Of a DNA stretch of 64,000 nt, positions 27,111 through 36,098 are shown piece after piece. A program made the translations under genes and the position numbers. How positions within the stretch are numbered: the first letter of the stretch is position 1; each line of letters begins with the position of its first letter. Source of the DNA: Allohoeflea poritis (GTDB taxonomy: Bacteria > Pseudomonadota > Alphaproteobacteria > Rhizobiales > Rhizobiaceae); NCBI RefSeq assembly GCF_027889715.1, contig NZ_JAPJZH010000002.1:186001-250000 (forward strand), in the 5' to 3' direction. A model generated the notes under the pieces. It worked only from the letters and a program-made list of their open reading frames with translations. It was not told the DNA's origin and made no database searches.

Positions 27111-28103
27111 CTACGTTACCGACGGCTCGTGATCCACGTGCCCGGGCTCGCCGCGGTAATCGGCGATAGCCTCCAGCAGGTAGCTGACAAACTGGATCAT
27201 CATTGAAATGGCGAATACGCCGAGGAACCCGGCCATCATGTATTTCACATACATGCCGAAACCGGCCTGGGTGACTTCGAAGTTGAGCACCGGACTGTTG
27301 ATGATCGATGCCTTCTGTCCCATGCCGACGATCAGGATCGTCCAGCAGAAAACCAGCCCCATCAACAGCGTGCCGACCGCGTTGACCACCGCCTTGGTCT
27401 TGTTGGTGAAGGTTGCATAGAAGACGTCGACGCGCACATGGCCCTCTTCCTGGAGCGTATAGGCGCTGGCGAACAGGAACAGCGCGCCGTACCAGAACCG
27501 CACCAGATCGGCCATGAAGGCCTGCTCGTAGGAAAAGATGAAGCGCAGGAAGACAATGCCGAGCTCGGCAATCACGATCAGCAGCGCCAGCCACGGAAAT
27601 CCGAGCGTGCGCGTGAAACAGGCCAGAACGATACCGAGAACCATAAGCGGAACATGGACAAACATGCCGCGAAACTGGGAGCGGCCGAGATCGGAGGCCA
27701 GATCCTCGCCAAAGATGCCTTCCAGCATGCCCTCGACGCGCATGAAGGAGATGGCAACGTCAACGACACCGACGATCAGGACGCACCAGAATGCGGCGCG
27801 GATGAAGAATGTGTTGATACCGGCAATGCGCCGGCCATCGGAACGCAGCGCGGTCTCGCGGCTGCGCAATACAAAGGCCAGCGCCGCCACCACACCAAGC
27901 GGGTAGAGCAACAGCTGCAGGAAACCGGCAAAACCGGCCTCGCCTGTGAAGGGTGAGTTCGCGCCGGGAAATCCGGCACCGAATGACAGGAAATTGTTGA
28001 TCAGGAACGCGACCATGATGGCCAGAACCGACCATCCGAAAAATCGCACGAAAAGTGAAAACGGCGTGCTCGGCACCGTATCGGCCGTTGGCGATTCCGC
28101 CAT
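27111..28103 (-). CDS. TRAP transporter small permease (DctQ), enlarged
   Basis: A 330-residue membrane subunit, about twice the usual DctQ length. The first helices (FFGWSVLAIMVAFLINNFL; FLQLLLYPLGVVAALAFVL) appear added to the four-helix DctQ core, which is seen in the second half (VRFWYGALFLFASAYTLQEEGHVRVDVFY is the family signature). ATG at 28101-28103 has GGGGGAAC upstream; an earlier in-frame start lacks a good site. Thirteen bases separate it from the large permease gene. It bridges the large permease to the membrane and the binding protein. Confidence 0.88.
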   Translation of the reverse strand: MAESPTADTVPSTPFSLFVRFFGWSVLAIMVAFLINNFLSFGAGFPGANSPFTGEAGFAGFLQLLLYPLGVVAALAFVLRSRETALRSDGRRIAGINTFFIRAAFWCVLIVGVVDVAISFMRVEGMLEGIFGEDLASDLGRSQFRGMFVHVPLMVLGIVLACFTRTLGFPWLALLIVIAELGIVFLRFIFSYEQAFMADLVRFWYGALFLFASAYTLQEEGHVRVDVFYATFTNKTKAVVNAVGTLLMGLVFCWTILIVGMGQKASIINSPVLNFEVTQAGFGMYVKYMMAGFLGVFAISMMIQFVSYLLEAIADYRGEPGHVDHEPSVT

Positions 28104-28268
28104 CTTTGTTCCCCCAGCCTGGGTCCGTAAGATCCAGGACATCCAATTCGCCGGATTGGGCGGACAACCACAGCCGCCAACCTCCCGGGGTCACCAACCG
28201 CTACGTTTCTGCGCCGCAGCCTGCCATTGAGCCCGTCCGCCTCATGCCCTGTCGATGCTTCCAAATAT

Positions 28269-28294
28269 GCGGGACGGGGGCAACCCCGTCCCGC
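28269..28294 (-). terminator. Stable hairpin between binding-protein and permease genes
   Basis: A perfect 11-bp stem (28269-28279 with 28284-28294) closes on GCAA, 25 bases after the dctP stop and well before dctQ. Such hairpins after a binding-protein gene commonly protect its mRNA and reduce read-through, giving more binding protein than permease. It is not followed by a T run. Confidence 0.6.
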
Positions 28295-28318
28295 AAGCCT
28301 TGCGCATTGTCTGCGCTT

Positions 28319-29401
28319 TTATTGATTGATAACGGCGTTGCGCTTCTGGACATAGGCCGTGTCGGACAGAGCCGTCCAGGCACCCAGTTCAGCGCGCTTT
28401 TCGAGCACTGCGTCGTAGATCTTCTTCGACAGGTCGTCGAATTCGCGTGCCTCTTCGATGACTTCGGCCGAAGCTTCGCCGAATGCATCGTAGACATCGT
28501 CGTTGAACTCGCGCAGCTGAACGCCGTGATCGTTGATCAGCCGGTTCAGATACTCACCGTTGAAGGCGTTGGTTTCAGCCATGGTGCGGGCGTTTTCTTC
28601 GTTACACGCAGCCTGGATGATGTTCTGCTCGTTCTTCGTCAGACCTTCCCACCAGCTCTTGTTCATGCCGAAGGCGATCTGCGCGCCCGGCTCGTGCATG
28701 CCCGGCCAGTAGTAGTACTTCGCTGCTTCATAAAACTTCATGAAGTAGTCATTGTACGGACCGACCCACTCGGTGGCGTCGATGGCGCCCGAAACGAGGT
28801 TCTCGTAGATCTGGCCGCCCGGAAGCGAGACCGGCGATGCGCCAAGCTTGGCCATGACGTCGCCGCCAAGACCCGGAATACGCATCTTCAGACCCTTCAG
28901 GTCGTCGGCGCTTTCGATTTCCTTGTTGAACCAGCCGCCCATCTGCACGCCGGTATTGCCGCATGCAAGGTTCTTCAGGCCGAACTGGTCTGCGAGTTCA
29001 TCCCACAGTTCCTGACCGCCGCCATATTTGATCCAGGCGTCGATCTCCGTGTAGGTCATGCCGAACGGAATGGCGGTAAACGGCGCCCAGCCCGGGTGCT
29101 TGCCCTTCCAGTAATAGTCGGCCGCGATGTAGGCCTGGGCATTGCCCGAAGCAACTTCGTCAAACGAGTCGAAGGCGCCAACGCGTTCCCCAGCAGCAAA
29201 ATACTGCACGTCGAGGCGGCCATCGGTCAGTTCGCCGATACGCGCTGCCAGACGCTGCGCCGGCAATCCAAGCCCAGGAAAGTCACGTGGCCATGTGGAC
29301 ACGATAACCATCTCCTTCTTTCCCTGCGCGAGCGCAGGAGCAGCGAGCGTGGAAGCGGCGCCTGCAACTGCAGCACCTCTCAAGAATGTACGACGTTCCA
29401 T
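28319..29401 (-). CDS. TRAP transporter substrate-binding protein (DctP; 2-oxo/hydroxy acid type)
   Basis: A 360-residue exported binding protein. The start at 29399-29401 has GGGAGGAAA. The N-terminus is a Tat signal (ERRTFLRGAAVAGAASTLA, cleavage after APALAQG). KGLKMRIPGLGGDVMAKLGA holds the arginine that binds the ligand carboxylate, and DATEWVGPYNDYFMKFYEAAKYYYWPG is typical of the subfamily that includes the 2-oxoacid binder TakP and lactate binders. A monocarboxylate such as a 2-oxo or hydroxy acid is therefore the likely ligand. It is the first gene of the TRAP operon and is divergent from the histidine kinase gene. Confidence 0.88.
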   Translation of the reverse strand: MERRTFLRGAAVAGAASTLAAPALAQGKKEMVIVSTWPRDFPGLGLPAQRLAARIGELTDGRLDVQYFAAGERVGAFDSFDEVASGNAQAYIAADYYWKGKHPGWAPFTAIPFGMTYTEIDAWIKYGGGQELWDELADQFGLKNLACGNTGVQMGGWFNKEIESADDLKGLKMRIPGLGGDVMAKLGASPVSLPGGQIYENLVSGAIDATEWVGPYNDYFMKFYEAAKYYYWPGMHEPGAQIAFGMNKSWWEGLTKNEQNIIQAACNEENARTMAETNAFNGEYLNRLINDHGVQLREFNDDVYDAFGEASAEVIEEAREFDDLSKKIYDAVLEKRAELGAWTALSDTAYVQKRNAVINQ

Positions 29402-29616
29402 AAATTTCCTCCCAAAAAAGGCCTTTTGCAACGAGGGTTTGTCGAACCGTTGCGCGGCCTGCATAGGCATTTGACAACAGTTTCTCAATTCGTGCAAATA
29501 CCAGTCTTATCAGCACTACTACTGAGTTGACCACTGTCTGCGTGCATTCGCCGCACACATGTGCCATTTTCCTGCCCCTGCCGGCCAACGGTGGCGGAAA
29601 ACGTGGAATTGTGCCC

Positions 29617-30978
29617 ATGAAATTCAAGACCAAGCTGTTCTTCATCACGCTTCTGCCGGTGATCCTGATTTCAGCGGCGATGATCTTCGTCATCGATTTT
29701 CAGTCCGGACGACTGTCGCGTTCGCAAGGCGAAACCGTCGAGAATCTCTATCTCGATCTGAAGCACACGGAACTCAAGAACTACGTCATGCTGGCGCGAA
29801 ACGCCCTGACGCCGATCTATGCGTCCAACCTCAAGACCAAACGCCAGGCGCAGCGGCAGGTCACGGAGATTGTCCGCAAGATGACCTTCGGCGAGGACAG
29901 CTATTTCTTCATCTATGACGAGGACGGCACCAATATCGTCAACCCGCGCCTGACCTATCTGGTCGGCAGCAACTGGATCGGTCTGGAGGACGAGGACGGC
30001 CGGCAAGTCGTCCGGGATCTGATCGATCGCGCCAAAAAAGGCGGTGAATTCTATTCCTTCGTCTGGAAGAAACCCTCCAGCGGCGAATATGTGGAAAAGC
30101 TCGGATATTCGGTCTACCTCGACAAATGGAACTGGATGCTCGGCACCGGCATTTATCTTGACGAGGTTTCACGGCAGGTGGCCGCCGTTCAGTCGGAACT
30201 TCAGAACAATGTCGGCGAAACGCGGCTGGTCCTGTTTGTCCTCATGCTCGGCGCGGTCATGCTCACCGCAGCGACCATCGCGGCGGCACGCCTTTCGGAA
30301 CAGCGGTTTGCCGATGCAAGGCTCAAGGAGCTTTCCGCCCGCCAGGTGAATTTTCAGGAAGAGGAGCGCAAGCGCGTATCGCGCGAGCTCCACGACAGCA
30401 TCAGCCAACTCCTTGTGTCGGCGCGCTACGGCCTTGAAAACGCTCTCAACGTTTCACGCAAGGAAGACGACATATCCGAACCGATCGAAAAATCGATGAA
30501 CGCGCTCGACAACGCGATCTCCGAGGTGCGCCGTATATCCATGGCGCTGCGGCCATCCGTGCTAGACGATATGGGCCTTTCCGCCGCCGTAAAAAGCCTC
30601 GGCAACGACTTCTCGCGCCAAAGCGGCATCGCCGTCGAGGTCGAGGCGGAGCAGACCAAGGACCTTTTGTCGGACGAAGCGAAGACCGCGCTGTACCGTG
30701 TGATCCAGGAGGCCCTGACGAATGTTGCCCGGCATTCGCACGCCGGCAACGTCAAGATCCGTCTTTGCAGGCGCGGCAGCAAGATCAAACTGCATCTGGA
30801 GGACGATGGTGTCGGCATGCCGCGCGGTGCCGCAAAGCGTAAAAGGGGCGACGGGCTCGGCATTCGCAACATGCAGGAGCGCATCGACACGTTCGGCGGT
30901 TCGATCCGCTTTTCCAAAGGCCGCGCCGGCGGACTTGCAATCGCCGTGACTTTGCCGATAGTAGGCAAAAAAAAGTGA
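29617..30978 (+). CDS. Cache-domain sensor histidine kinase (HisKA_3/NarX-like)
   Basis: A 453-residue sensor. Helix one is at residues 7-26, a periplasmic single-cache (sCache_2) domain spans about 30-195 (FGEDSYFFIYDEDGTNIVNP, WNWMLGTGIYLDEV), helix two is at about 203-224, and the HisKA_3 dimerisation domain carries the phosphoacceptor His259 in RELHDSISQ. The ATPase domain has DEAKTALYRVIQEALTNVARHS, DDGVGMP and GDGLGIRNMQER. ATG 29617 was chosen since the first helix follows directly. It pairs with the response regulator 29 bases downstream and, being divergent from the TRAP operon, probably senses the same acid. Confidence 0.92.
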   Translation: MKFKTKLFFITLLPVILISAAMIFVIDFQSGRLSRSQGETVENLYLDLKHTELKNYVMLARNALTPIYASNLKTKRQAQRQVTEIVRKMTFGEDSYFFIYDEDGTNIVNPRLTYLVGSNWIGLEDEDGRQVVRDLIDRAKKGGEFYSFVWKKPSSGEYVEKLGYSVYLDKWNWMLGTGIYLDEVSRQVAAVQSELQNNVGETRLVLFVLMLGAVMLTAATIAAARLSEQRFADARLKELSARQVNFQEEERKRVSRELHDSISQLLVSARYGLENALNVSRKEDDISEPIEKSMNALDNAISEVRRISMALRPSVLDDMGLSAAVKSLGNDFSRQSGIAVEVEAEQTKDLLSDEAKTALYRVIQEALTNVARHSHAGNVKIRLCRRGSKIKLHLEDDGVGMPRGAAKRKRGDGLGIRNMQERIDTFGGSIRFSKGRAGGLAIAVTLPIVGKKK

Positions 30979-31007
30979 GCACAGAATAACAAAGGGGAAC
31001 GGAACGA

Positions 31008-31661
31008 ATGCGGTCTGCACGATCAGACGGCACTCGGATTCGGCTGGTCATCGTCGACGATCACGATCTGTTGCGCGAAGGGATTCGCTCACGGCTCGCG
31101 GGCGAGGATTCGGTCGACATTGTCGGCGAAGGCAGCAATGGCCGGCAGGCGGTCGAGCTGTGCCGGTCTCTGGAGCCGGACCTGGTGCTTCTGGATATCT
31201 CCATGCCCGAGATGAACGGCCTCGAGGCAGCGCAAAAGATAAAACACACACATCCGGAAACGAAAATCCTGTTTCTGTCGATCTACGACAATGAGGAATA
31301 TGTGCAGGAAGCCCTGCGCATCGGCGCAAATGGATTCGTGCTCAAGGACGTATCCAAGGACGAAATGATCAACGCGATTCGTTCCGTCGCCCAGGGCGCC
31401 ACCTATCTCGGACCCCAGGCGGCGGCCTCCCTTGCCGGCCGAACCGTCGACAAGCTGGTGCCGGCCAATGATTACGGCCTGACCGAACGCGAAAAGCAGG
31501 TCCTGGCTGCGGTCTCAAGAGGCATGACAAACCGCCAGATTGCCGAGCAGTTGCACATCAGCGTGCGCACGGTCGAGAGCCACCGACTTTCGATCCGGGA
31601 GAAGACGGGCGGCGGCAATGCGGTCGCGCTTTCGAAAATCGCCAACCGGCTCGGCCTGTGA
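31008..31661 (+). CDS. NarL/LuxR-family response regulator
   Basis: A 217-residue regulator. The receiver domain (about 11-125) has acidic residues in IVDDHD, phosphoacceptor Asp63 in VLLDISMPEMNG and a conserved Lys in VLKDVSKDE. The C-terminal LuxR helix-turn-helix is clear: LTEREKQVLAAVSRGMTNRQIAEQ, then SVRTVESHRLSIREK. AAAGGGGAACGG precedes the start. It is encoded directly behind its kinase and most likely activates the divergent TRAP operon when phosphorylated. Confidence 0.93.
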   Translation: MRSARSDGTRIRLVIVDDHDLLREGIRSRLAGEDSVDIVGEGSNGRQAVELCRSLEPDLVLLDISMPEMNGLEAAQKIKHTHPETKILFLSIYDNEEYVQEALRIGANGFVLKDVSKDEMINAIRSVAQGATYLGPQAAASLAGRTVDKLVPANDYGLTEREKQVLAAVSRGMTNRQIAEQLHISVRTVESHRLSIREKTGGGNAVALSKIANRLGL

Positions 31662-31684
31662 GCGATGACCGCCCACAGGCTCAG

Positions 31685-31732
31685 CCAATCGAATCTTGAA
31701 AACAGACAGAACGTTCGTCTTGTTTTGATTGG
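31685..31732. repeat. Imperfect inverted repeat after the response regulator gene
   Basis: CCAATC (31685-31690) pairs with GATTGG (31727-31732) and AAAACA (31699-31704) pairs with TGTTTT (31720-31726 region), with an 8-base bulge on the left arm. It could be a weak terminator for the two-component operon or an operator for the acyl-CoA dehydrogenase gene downstream. Confidence 0.3.
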
Positions 31733-31804
31733 GTGACCGGCTAAACTGCGCATCGAAAAACGATCGTCAGGCGGCAAACTGGCCAATTCAACAGGAACCT
31801 GATC

Positions 31805-32953
31805 ATGAAGAATCCCTTCGAGACCGAAGAGCAGCGCGCCTTCAGGGACAGTTTCGCCAAATTCGTCGATACCGAGATACGGCCCTTCGCGGACGAATGG
31901 GATGAAGCGGGTGCGATTCCCTGGGAACTGCACAGGAAGGCCGGTGCGCTCGGCATGTTCGGTTTCGGCATAGACGAAGCCTATGGCGGCCTCGGCTTCG
32001 ACGACTGCTTCATGCGCGCGGCGGTCGCGGAGGAACTCGGCAGATGCGGCGCGACCGGCGTGGGCGCGGCCCTTGGCGCGCGCAACATCTCGACCGGGCC
32101 CATCGCGTTGCTCGGATCGGAGGAACTCAAGCGGCGGGTTCTGCCGCAGATCCTGTCCGGCGAAGTCGGCTCTTCGCTCGGCATCACCGAACCGTCCGGC
32201 GGCTCGGATGTCGCGAACCTCCAGACCACCGCCCGTCAGGACGGCAATGAGTGGGTGCTGAACGGCAACAAGACGTTCATTACCGGCGGGATGACCAGCC
32301 GTTACTTCATCATCGGCGCGCGCACGGGCGGGCCCGGCATTGCCGGCATCTCGCTGTTTTTCGTCGAGGCCGACACGCCCGGCTTCACCCGCACGCCGCT
32401 TGAGCGCAAGATGGGATGGTGGTGTTCCGACCAGGCCACGCTTTTCTTCGACGATTGCCGCCTCCCCGCTGACAGCCTGATCGGCCCGGAGAACAAGGGC
32501 TTCATCGCCATCATGAACAATTTCAACTATGAGCGCCTGGCGCTGATCGCCCAGAGCCTCGGCATGGCCAGGACATGCCTGTCGGAATCGATCGCCTATG
32601 CCAATGAGCGCAAGACCTTCGGCAAGCGCCTCGTCGAGCATCAGGTGATCGCCCACAAGATCGCCGACATGTCCGCCCGCATCGATTCCCTCGAAGCCTA
32701 TCTGAACCAGATATGCTGGATGGCGAATGAAGGCCCGACACCGGTCGCCGAAATCAGCAAGGCAAAGTTCCTGTCGACAAAGATCCTGGAATATTGCGCC
32801 TCTGAAGCCATGCAGGTGTTCGGCGGCGCAGGCTATCTGCGCGGCAACCCGGTGGAGCGCATCTACCGGGAAGTGAAGGTCATGGCGATCGGCGGCGGTT
32901 CGGAGGAAATCATGAAGGATCTGGCGGTGCGCCAGATGGGAGTCGTCCACTGA
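31805..32953 (+). CDS. Acyl-CoA dehydrogenase
   Basis: A 382-residue flavoprotein that makes a 2,3-double bond in an acyl-CoA. The FAD- and substrate-contact motif is GITEPSGGSDVANLQTTA, followed by NGNKTFITGG, and the C-terminal QVFGGAGYLRGNPVERIYREVK is standard. At the place where medium- and short-chain enzymes carry the catalytic Glu (YEGT) it has GGGSEEI, so that base is missing; Glu243 in YERLALIAQ matches the alternative base of isovaleryl- and long-chain enzymes. A branched-chain or long-chain substrate is therefore more likely. It has no electron-transfer flavoprotein gene nearby. Confidence 0.92.
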   Translation: MKNPFETEEQRAFRDSFAKFVDTEIRPFADEWDEAGAIPWELHRKAGALGMFGFGIDEAYGGLGFDDCFMRAAVAEELGRCGATGVGAALGARNISTGPIALLGSEELKRRVLPQILSGEVGSSLGITEPSGGSDVANLQTTARQDGNEWVLNGNKTFITGGMTSRYFIIGARTGGPGIAGISLFFVEADTPGFTRTPLERKMGWWCSDQATLFFDDCRLPADSLIGPENKGFIAIMNNFNYERLALIAQSLGMARTCLSESIAYANERKTFGKRLVEHQVIAHKIADMSARIDSLEAYLNQICWMANEGPTPVAEISKAKFLSTKILEYCASEAMQVFGGAGYLRGNPVERIYREVKVMAIGGGSEEIMKDLAVRQMGVVH

Positions 32954-33093
32954 CGCAAATTGCAGAGTCTGGGGACCCGAAGGAACCGGGGATCGCGCAA
33001 GATAGATGTCGACAGCAGTCGGAAAATCTGCCACCTGCGAGACGAGCGACACGGCGAACAGTGCCGCCGGACAACAGATGAGCACACGGGCAC

Positions 33094-33873
33094 ATGGAAC
33101 TGAACCACCGGGCACTCACGGAACAACTGGCGGACATCGCCCTGTCTGCCGGCAAGGCGGTCACGCATGTCTACAACGACATGCCCGAGGCCGAATTCAA
33201 GACGGACGGCACACCGGTAACGGCGGCAGACAAGGCAGCCGAGGTGATCATCCTTACAGGCCTCCAACGGCTCGCGCCGGAAATCACGGTCATCTCCGAG
33301 GAAAGCGAGGACAGCCATCGCCTGAACGCTCCGCAACGGTTCTTCCTGGTCGATCCGCTTGACGGCACCAAGGAATTTCTGAGGCGCGACGGCAAGGGTT
33401 CCTTCACCGTCAATATCGCACTGGTCGAGGCTGGCGAACCCGTGCTCGGCGTGGTCTATGCCCCTGCCCTCGATCGCCTGTTTGCCGGTGCACACGGCAA
33501 TGGCGCAACGGAAACCGTCGAAGGCAAGACCAGGTCAATCGCCGTGCGCTCAGTCCCTGCATCAGGTCCCGTTGCCGTCGCCAGCCGATCGCATCGCGAC
33601 GCGCAGACCGACGCCTGGCTGAACGAACAGGGCATCACCGAGACGGTTTCGATCGGTTCCTCGCTGAAATTCTGCCTGCTGGCCTGCGGTGAGGCGGATG
33701 TCTATCCGCGCTTCGGACCGACTATGGAATGGGATACCGCCGCCGGACACGCGGTCCTTGCGGCCGCCGGGGGCACGGTAACCACACCGGAGCGCGGGCC
33801 GTTTCGCTACGGCAAGGCGGAATTCCGCAACGGCCCGTTTATCGCCTGGGCTCTGCGACCGCGCACGCTTTAG
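33094..33873 (+). CDS. cysQ: 3'(2'),5'-bisphosphate nucleotidase CysQ
   Basis: A 259-residue member of the inositol-monophosphatase superfamily. Metal-binding motifs are EESED (in VISEESEDS), DPLDGTKEFLRR, and WDTAAGHAVLAAAGG, all in CysQ form. It removes the 3'-phosphate from 3'-phosphoadenosine 5'-phosphate produced in sulfate activation. The ribosome site is weak. It converges on zur with a 4-base overlap of stop regions; no sulfate-assimilation gene is adjacent. Confidence 0.92.
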   Translation: MELNHRALTEQLADIALSAGKAVTHVYNDMPEAEFKTDGTPVTAADKAAEVIILTGLQRLAPEITVISEESEDSHRLNAPQRFFLVDPLDGTKEFLRRDGKGSFTVNIALVEAGEPVLGVVYAPALDRLFAGAHGNGATETVEGKTRSIAVRSVPASGPVAVASRSHRDAQTDAWLNEQGITETVSIGSSLKFCLLACGEADVYPRFGPTMEWDTAAGHAVLAAAGGTVTTPERGPFRYGKAEFRNGPFIAWALRPRTL

Positions 33874-34286
33874 GCATCCGACCTGCATTGGCCGCAAATG
33901 CCGCGCAGCTCGACGGTGGCTGCGTGCACTGTAAAATGATCGGCCGCGGCCAGCGCGCCCAGATGTGCTTCAAGCCGGTCGTCGGCAAGTTCGGAAACCT
34001 TGTTGCACTTCACGCAGATGGCAAACACCATCGTCTCGCGTGCTCCGCACTCCGAATTGCTGCAGGCGACGAAGGAGTTGAGGCTCTCGAGACGGTGCAC
34101 CAGCCCGAGCTCAAGGAGCTTGTCCAGCGCGCGATAGACCTGTAGGGGCGCGCGGATTCCGTGTTCGCGCAGACCGTCAAGGATGGCGTATGCGCTCAAT
34201 GGCGCCTTGGCATCGGTCAGCGCGTCGTAGACCAGGCTCTGGTTCTTTGTCAGAGCCGGCTGGTCGGTGTGGCTATGGGCAGTCAT
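33870..34286 (-). CDS. zur: Fur-family zinc uptake regulator Zur
   Basis: A 138-residue Fur-family repressor. The winged-helix part is at about 10-80 (LTKNQSLVYDALTDAKAPLSAYAILDGLRE, PLQVYRALDKLLELGLVHRLES). Cysteine pairs for structural zinc are in ACSNSECGA, ICVKCNK and ICGQCRSDA. The start at 34284-34286 overlaps the znuB stop. Co-location with znuB and znuC supports a zinc rather than iron role; Zn-bound Zur would repress znuCB. It is the last gene of the operon, which allows autoregulation. Confidence 0.9.
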   Translation of the reverse strand: MTAHSHTDQPALTKNQSLVYDALTDAKAPLSAYAILDGLREHGIRAPLQVYRALDKLLELGLVHRLESLNSFVACSNSECGARETMVFAICVKCNKVSELADDRLEAHLGALAAADHFTVHAATVELRGICGQCRSDA

Positions 34287-35110
34287 GGCTTTGCTCCCTG
34301 TGCCGGTCGATGGCGACGCGAAACGAGTGCGGCGATGGGCGACACGCTGATAAGGAAAAACACCAGCGCCGCGACCACGATCGACGGTCCCGACGGCGTA
34401 TCCCATGTCAGCGAGCCGTAGAGGCCGCAAATGATCGACGCGATACCGATGACACCGGCGATGACCGCCATCTGCTCCGGCCCGCTCGAAAACCGCCGCG
34501 CCGCCGCCGCCGGAATGATCAAAAGCGCCGTTATCAGCAGGACGCCGACGATCTTCATCGATATGGCGATCACCGTCGCCATCAGCAGCATGAACACGAG
34601 GTTTGACCGTTCCGGGTGCATGCCTTCCGCCTCGGCGAGTTCCCGATTGACGGTCGCGGCAAACAGAGACCGCCAGATCAGGACGATGACACTAAGGACC
34701 ACGGCGCCGCCGGCATAGATCGTTGCAATATCCGATTTCGAGACGGCCAGGATATCGCCGAAGAGGAAACCCATCAGGTCCATGCGTATCCACGTCATGA
34801 AGGCAAGCACGACAAGGCCAAGCGCCAGGGAAGAATGCGCAAGCAGCCCGAGCAGCGAATCCGACGACAGCGTCGCGCGGCGCTGCAGCAGCAGCAACGC
34901 AACGGCAACGGCTGCACAGACAACGAATACCGCCAGCGTGATATTGAGTTCAAACAGGAAGGCAAGCGCCACGCCGAGCAGAGCCGCATGCGCAAGCGTG
35001 TCGCCGAAATAGGCAAGCCTGCGCCAGACGACAAAGCAGCCCAGCGGCGCCGCGATAATCGCAACGCCGATTCCGGCGACCATCGCCCGCGTGAAAAAAT
35101 CGTCAAGCAC
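34283..35110 (-). CDS. znuB: Zinc ABC transporter permease ZnuB
   Basis: A 275-residue permease of the metal ABC-3 family with about eight helices; GDTLAHAALLGVALAFLF and LLITALLIIPAAAARRFS are family signatures. I placed the start at GTG 35108-35110, which overlaps the end of znuC and has GGGGGAG seven bases upstream; an ATG at 35125 is possible but has a poorer site. It forms the membrane channel of the high-affinity zinc importer with ZnuC. The binding protein gene znuA is not in this cluster. Confidence 0.92.
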   Translation of the reverse strand: MLDDFFTRAMVAGIGVAIIAAPLGCFVVWRRLAYFGDTLAHAALLGVALAFLFELNITLAVFVVCAAVAVALLLLQRRATLSSDSLLGLLAHSSLALGLVVLAFMTWIRMDLMGFLFGDILAVSKSDIATIYAGGAVVLSVIVLIWRSLFAATVNRELAEAEGMHPERSNLVFMLLMATVIAISMKIVGVLLITALLIIPAAAARRFSSGPEQMAVIAGVIGIASIICGLYGSLTWDTPSGPSIVVAALVFFLISVSPIAALVSRRHRPAQGAKP

Positions 35111-35957
35111 GGCGGTCTCCCCCATCGCTGTCGCCTTCGGTACCAGCTTTCTCTTCCACGGTGTGGTGGTGTCCATCGTCCGGATGGCAGTGATCGGTGA
35201 TCGAGCCATCGGCATGACGCACCCGCCCGTCAGGCAGATGCGTGTGATCGTGGTCGTGCCGGTAGATGGCCAGCGCCGCCGAAGCCCGGTCTCCGAAAAG
35301 CTTACGGTATTCCGCGCTCTGCGCCACGGTCTCGGGCGACCCCTTGCAGCAGACATGACCGTTGAGGCAGATCACCTGGTCGGTGGCAGCCATCACGACA
35401 TGCAGGTCGTGGGAGATCATGAGAATCCCGCAGCCAAGACCGTCGCGGATGGTGGATATAAGCTCGTAAAGCGCGATTTCACCCGAAAAATCGACACCCT
35501 GAACCGGCTCGTCCAGGACCATGAAGTCGGGCCGGCCGGCAATGGCCCGCGCCAGCATCACCCGTTGGAACTCGCCGCCGGAGAGCGTACGCACCTCCGC
35601 TCCGGCAAGATGTAATATGCCGGTGGAATCCAGCGCCGCATCGATTTGCCGATCGTCGATACGCTGAGTCAGGCGCATGAAGCGACGCACACTCAGCGGC
35701 AGCGTCCAGTCGATGGAGACCTTCTGCGGAACATATCCGACTTTCAGGCCGGCGGTCCGATGCGCGGTTCCCTCGCTCGGCTTGTGGATTCCGAGCGCCA
35801 GTTTCGCGGTCGTCGATTTCCCGGAACCGTTCGGGCCGATCAGTGTCACGATCTCGCCCCGGCGCACCGACAGGTCGACGCCGCGCACAAGCCAGCGCCC
35901 GCCCCTTTCAAGGCCCGCGTTTTCCAACGAAATGAGAGGTTCCGATACCTTCAACAC
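35103..35957 (-). CDS. znuC: Zinc ABC transporter ATP-binding protein ZnuC
   Basis: A 284-residue ATPase. Walker A is LIGPNGSGKSTTAKL, the signature LSGGEFQR and Walker B MVLDEP. The last 50 residues are rich in histidine and acidic residues (YRHDHDHTHLPDG; DDGHHHTVEEK), a tail seen in many alphaproteobacterial ZnuC proteins and probably zinc-binding. The start is GTG at 35955-35957, with a weak site. The upstream side, where znuA commonly sits divergently, instead holds a small exported-protein gene. Confidence 0.92.
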   Translation of the reverse strand: MLKVSEPLISLENAGLERGGRWLVRGVDLSVRRGEIVTLIGPNGSGKSTTAKLALGIHKPSEGTAHRTAGLKVGYVPQKVSIDWTLPLSVRRFMRLTQRIDDRQIDAALDSTGILHLAGAEVRTLSGGEFQRVMLARAIAGRPDFMVLDEPVQGVDFSGEIALYELISTIRDGLGCGILMISHDLHVVMAATDQVICLNGHVCCKGSPETVAQSAEYRKLFGDRASAALAIYRHDHDHTHLPDGRVRHADGSITDHCHPDDGHHHTVEEKAGTEGDSDGGDRRA

Positions 35958-35990
35958 AGCTTGCTACCCTGCCGGATTGATTTCCGGCTG

Positions 35991-36019
35991 TATTGCATAT
36001 GTTATGGTGTTACACAATA
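35991..36019. promoter_or_regulatory. AT-rich dyad upstream of znuC, possible Zur site
   Basis: Outer arms TATTG (35991-35995) and CAATA (36015-36019) enclose a looser dyad TGTTAT...TTACA (36000-36014). It is the only AT-rich symmetric element between znuC and the divergent gene at 36099. Match to a Zur box is suggestive only. Confidence 0.35.
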
Positions 36020-36098
36020 AAAGTTAAGCGGCTGTGGAGGGAGCTGAAACCGACAATTTTTGAATTTCCGGAAATTGAATTTTTAGGAGGATACTATT

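Noticed and set aside
29402-29616. A sigma-70 promoter (TTGACA near 29472) and a GCAACG/CGTTGC dyad in the TRAP/kinase intergenic region
   Set aside because: No acceptable -10 box at 16-18 bases, and the dyad arms are short; both fall within chance.
31685-31732. Inverted repeat considered as an integron or attachment site
   Set aside because: No recombinase, cassette or tRNA is near; a transcription-related element is more likely.
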